A DNA stretch of 64,000 nucleotides. Source: Holophagae bacterium. GTDB taxonomy: Bacteria > Acidobacteriota > Holophagae > Acanthopleuribacterales > Acanthopleuribacteraceae. The stretch spans positions 1 through 64,000 of the forward strand of contig JAJCXM010000022.1 in assembly GCA_029263455.1 (NCBI GenBank). Reading direction: 5' to 3'. The translations under genes and the position numbers were made by a program. The notes below the pieces were generated by a model. It was given only the letters and a program-made list of their open reading frames with translations, made no database searches and had not been told where the DNA came from. Below are positions 62,667-64,000 of this stretch, piece by piece (position 1 is the first letter of the stretch; each line of letters opens with the position of its first letter).

Positions 62667-63686
62667 TCAACGTGCGATTTGGCCTGTTTTCAAGGGCTTT
62701 TGCCGTTTTCGCGGTTCGTCGGGATACATGGACGCGACGTAGTTTTCGTAGCCGTTGAAGATAGGCGTTTTGAAGGTTCTATTAGGCTTCCCTAGCCAAT
62801 GCGAGCGCGACTGACTCCAACGAGGGTGAGGAATGTTTGGGTTCACGTTAGATAGGAAGCCGTACTCATGGGGATGGACCATCCAGAAAGTCTTGGGCTG
62901 TGTGGCCAAGAACTCGATCTTGACGATCGATTTTGGACTCTTGTAGCCGTATTTCCAGGGCACGATAAGACGAATAGGCGCACCTTGTTGTTTAAGTAAA
63001 GGCTGACCGTAGGCACCTGTCACCAACATGGTTAGTTCGTTCATTGCTTCATCCAACCGAAGCGCCTCATGATAAGGCCAAGGGTAGTCTGGGGCTAACT
63101 CCATGCCAGGCATTTGACTTGGAACACTCGCGGACACAAAGCGTACGTACTTGGCGGTGGCAAGTGGTTTTGCCTTTTCGATGAGTTGGCTCAACTGAAA
63201 ACCTGTCCAGGGAATGTTCATGGCCCATTTCTCAACGCACCTGAAGTGGTATAGGCGTTCTTCATGAGGAAACTCAAAGATCCCATTAAGGTCCAAGCTC
63301 AAAGGATTCTCGCATAAGCCCAGCACCTCCAGGCGCCAAGGCGACACGCTGAATGAAGTCGTGTGTTTCCAAACTTGTCCGCCATAACCGGGCAGAAACT
63401 CGTAGTAGTTATTGAAACGGGCAGCCTGATCGCGGGCCGTTATGTCCATTCTGAGTTTCGCAGGCAACGGCACGAGATGGTTTCGTTGGCTTGGAAATAT
63501 ATCAGGCCGGCTGATTGGCGCTGAGAGCATGCGTGACTGATCACGACTGTCCTGAGGATCCCCAGACTTTGCAATGGCAGTGCCGGCCAAGGTCGTCATG
63601 GTCGTTTTTAAGAAACGTCGTCGATTGATCCATAGATCAGCCGGAGTTACCTCATGATTAGGTATGTTTGCGACAAACTTTCGCAT
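62667..63686 (-). CDS. msrP: Periplasmic methionine sulfoxide reductase, molybdopterin subunit
   Basis: A 339-residue YedY/MsrP protein with a Tat signal (INRRRFLKTTMTTLAG) and the molybdenum-ligand Cys in HFRCVEKWAM. It repairs oxidised methionine in envelope proteins and normally takes electrons from the haem protein MsrQ, which is not seen next to it. Ends 8 bases from arsC. Confidence 0.9.
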   Translation of the reverse strand: MRKFVANIPNHEVTPADLWINRRRFLKTTMTTLAGTAIAKSGDPQDSRDQSRMLSAPISRPDIFPSQRNHLVPLPAKLRMDITARDQAARFNNYYEFLPGYGGQVWKHTTSFSVSPWRLEVLGLCENPLSLDLNGIFEFPHEERLYHFRCVEKWAMNIPWTGFQLSQLIEKAKPLATAKYVRFVSASVPSQMPGMELAPDYPWPYHEALRLDEAMNELTMLVTGAYGQPLLKQQGAPIRLIVPWKYGYKSPKSIVKIEFLATQPKTFWMVHPHEYGFLSNVNPNIPHPRWSQSRSHWLGKPNRTFKTPIFNGYENYVASMYPDEPRKRQKPLKTGQIAR

Positions 63687-63721
63687 GTTAGTTCCTGTCG
63701 GGCGTATCCACTGATGGCTAA

Positions 63722-64000
63722 CTAATATCGGTAAGCCTTAGCAGCCTCCACAAAAGCCGCCACGTTTTCAACGGGTGTTTCTTTATATATTCCATGCCCC
63801 AGGTTGGCGATGTGGCCGGGCTTATCTCCGTTGGCCTCAATCATCGCCCTTGTTCTGATACGGATGTAGTCATGGTCTGCATAAAGTACGGCGGGGTCTA
63901 GATTACCCTGAACGGCCACTTGGTCGCCTAACATACGCCTGGAGTGGGCGATAGGCATGGTCCAATCTAGTCCAACTACTTCAGATCCGATACTGGCCAA
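63722..64000 (-). CDS. hemE: Uroporphyrinogen decarboxylase, C-terminal part
   Basis: The frame continues past the right edge. The 92 visible residues match the end of HemE: VVGLDWTMPIAHSRRMLG, VAVQGNLDPAVLYA and HIANLGHGIYKETPVENVAAFVEAAK. It makes coproporphyrinogen III in haem synthesis. It lies 36 bases upstream of msrP. Confidence 0.92.
   Translation of the reverse strand: MASIGSEVVGLDWTMPIAHSRRMLGDQVAVQGNLDPAVLYADHDYIRIRTRAMIEANGDKPGHIANLGHGIYKETPVENVAAFVEAAKAYRY

Noticed and set aside
763-64000. tRNA or rRNA genes
   Set aside because: No cloverleaf-like segment with a convincing T-arm motif or rRNA-like sequence was noticed; a covariance search could not be run.

Overview
This window comes from a Gram-negative bacterium with roughly even base composition. 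Supporting signs are lipid-linked polysaccharide assembly, a Tat-exported MsrP, OxyR, a sigma-54 activator and a MacAB-like efflux system. I cannot name the organism. A LytTR regulator paired with a beta-propeller LytS-type kinase, the lasso-type RiPP locus, and intergenic regions full of heptamer and MITE-like repeats would fit a proteobacterium or an acidobacterium, but this is only a guess.

Layout. (1) 1-760: the end of an insertion-sequence-like gene and gene-poor DNA. (2) 0.76-22.7 kb: a leftward run of about 19 genes for a sialylated surface glycan. It holds NeuB, NeuC and NeuA, seven glycosyltransferase-like proteins, a WecA/WbpL-type initiating transferase with its epimerase, a PglK/MsbA-like ABC flippase, an O-antigen ligase/polymerase-like protein, a CapK-like adenylate-forming enzyme, three methyltransferases and an AsnB-type amidotransferase. 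Start/stop overlaps indicate translational coupling through much of the run. (3) 22.8-29.6 kb: a rightward methyltransferase, a leftward 2OG-Fe(II) oxygenase-like gene, and a rightward lasso-peptide-type locus. The locus reads precursor A1, PqqD-like B1, AsnB-like lactam synthetase C, precursor A2, HprK-like kinase, and a PRMT-like methyltransferase with an extra C-terminal domain. No B2 leader peptidase is visible. Both precursors are too small to be found easily by gene callers.

(4) 29.6-34.1 kb: a 27-unit heptamer array, long dispersed repeats, a nucleotidyltransferase gene pair, a CysN-CysC fusion whose kinase P-loop is degenerate, and two copies of a 151-bp MITE-like element. (5) 34.1-43.8 kb: a MacAB-like efflux operon ending in its own NtrC-type regulator and kinase. 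It is preceded by a sigma-54 promoter and two matching palindromes two helical turns apart. Type I asparaginase and an EgtB-like gene follow. (6) 43.8-44.5 kb: a third MITE copy and more repeats. (7) 44.5-64 kb: mostly household and stress genes: NfeD pair, CysD, a DUF2061-APS kinase fusion, OxyR/AhpC/AhpD/Dps, LytTR two-component pair, DNA polymerase IV, Ada-AlkA plus Ogt, arsenate reductase, MsrP and the end of HemE.

The most interesting part is the lasso-type locus. A2 has a textbook leader and a Gly1-Asp9 ring core. A1 has the same leader but seems to have lost exactly the acceptor residue. The protease is missing, and two unusual tailoring enzymes are present.
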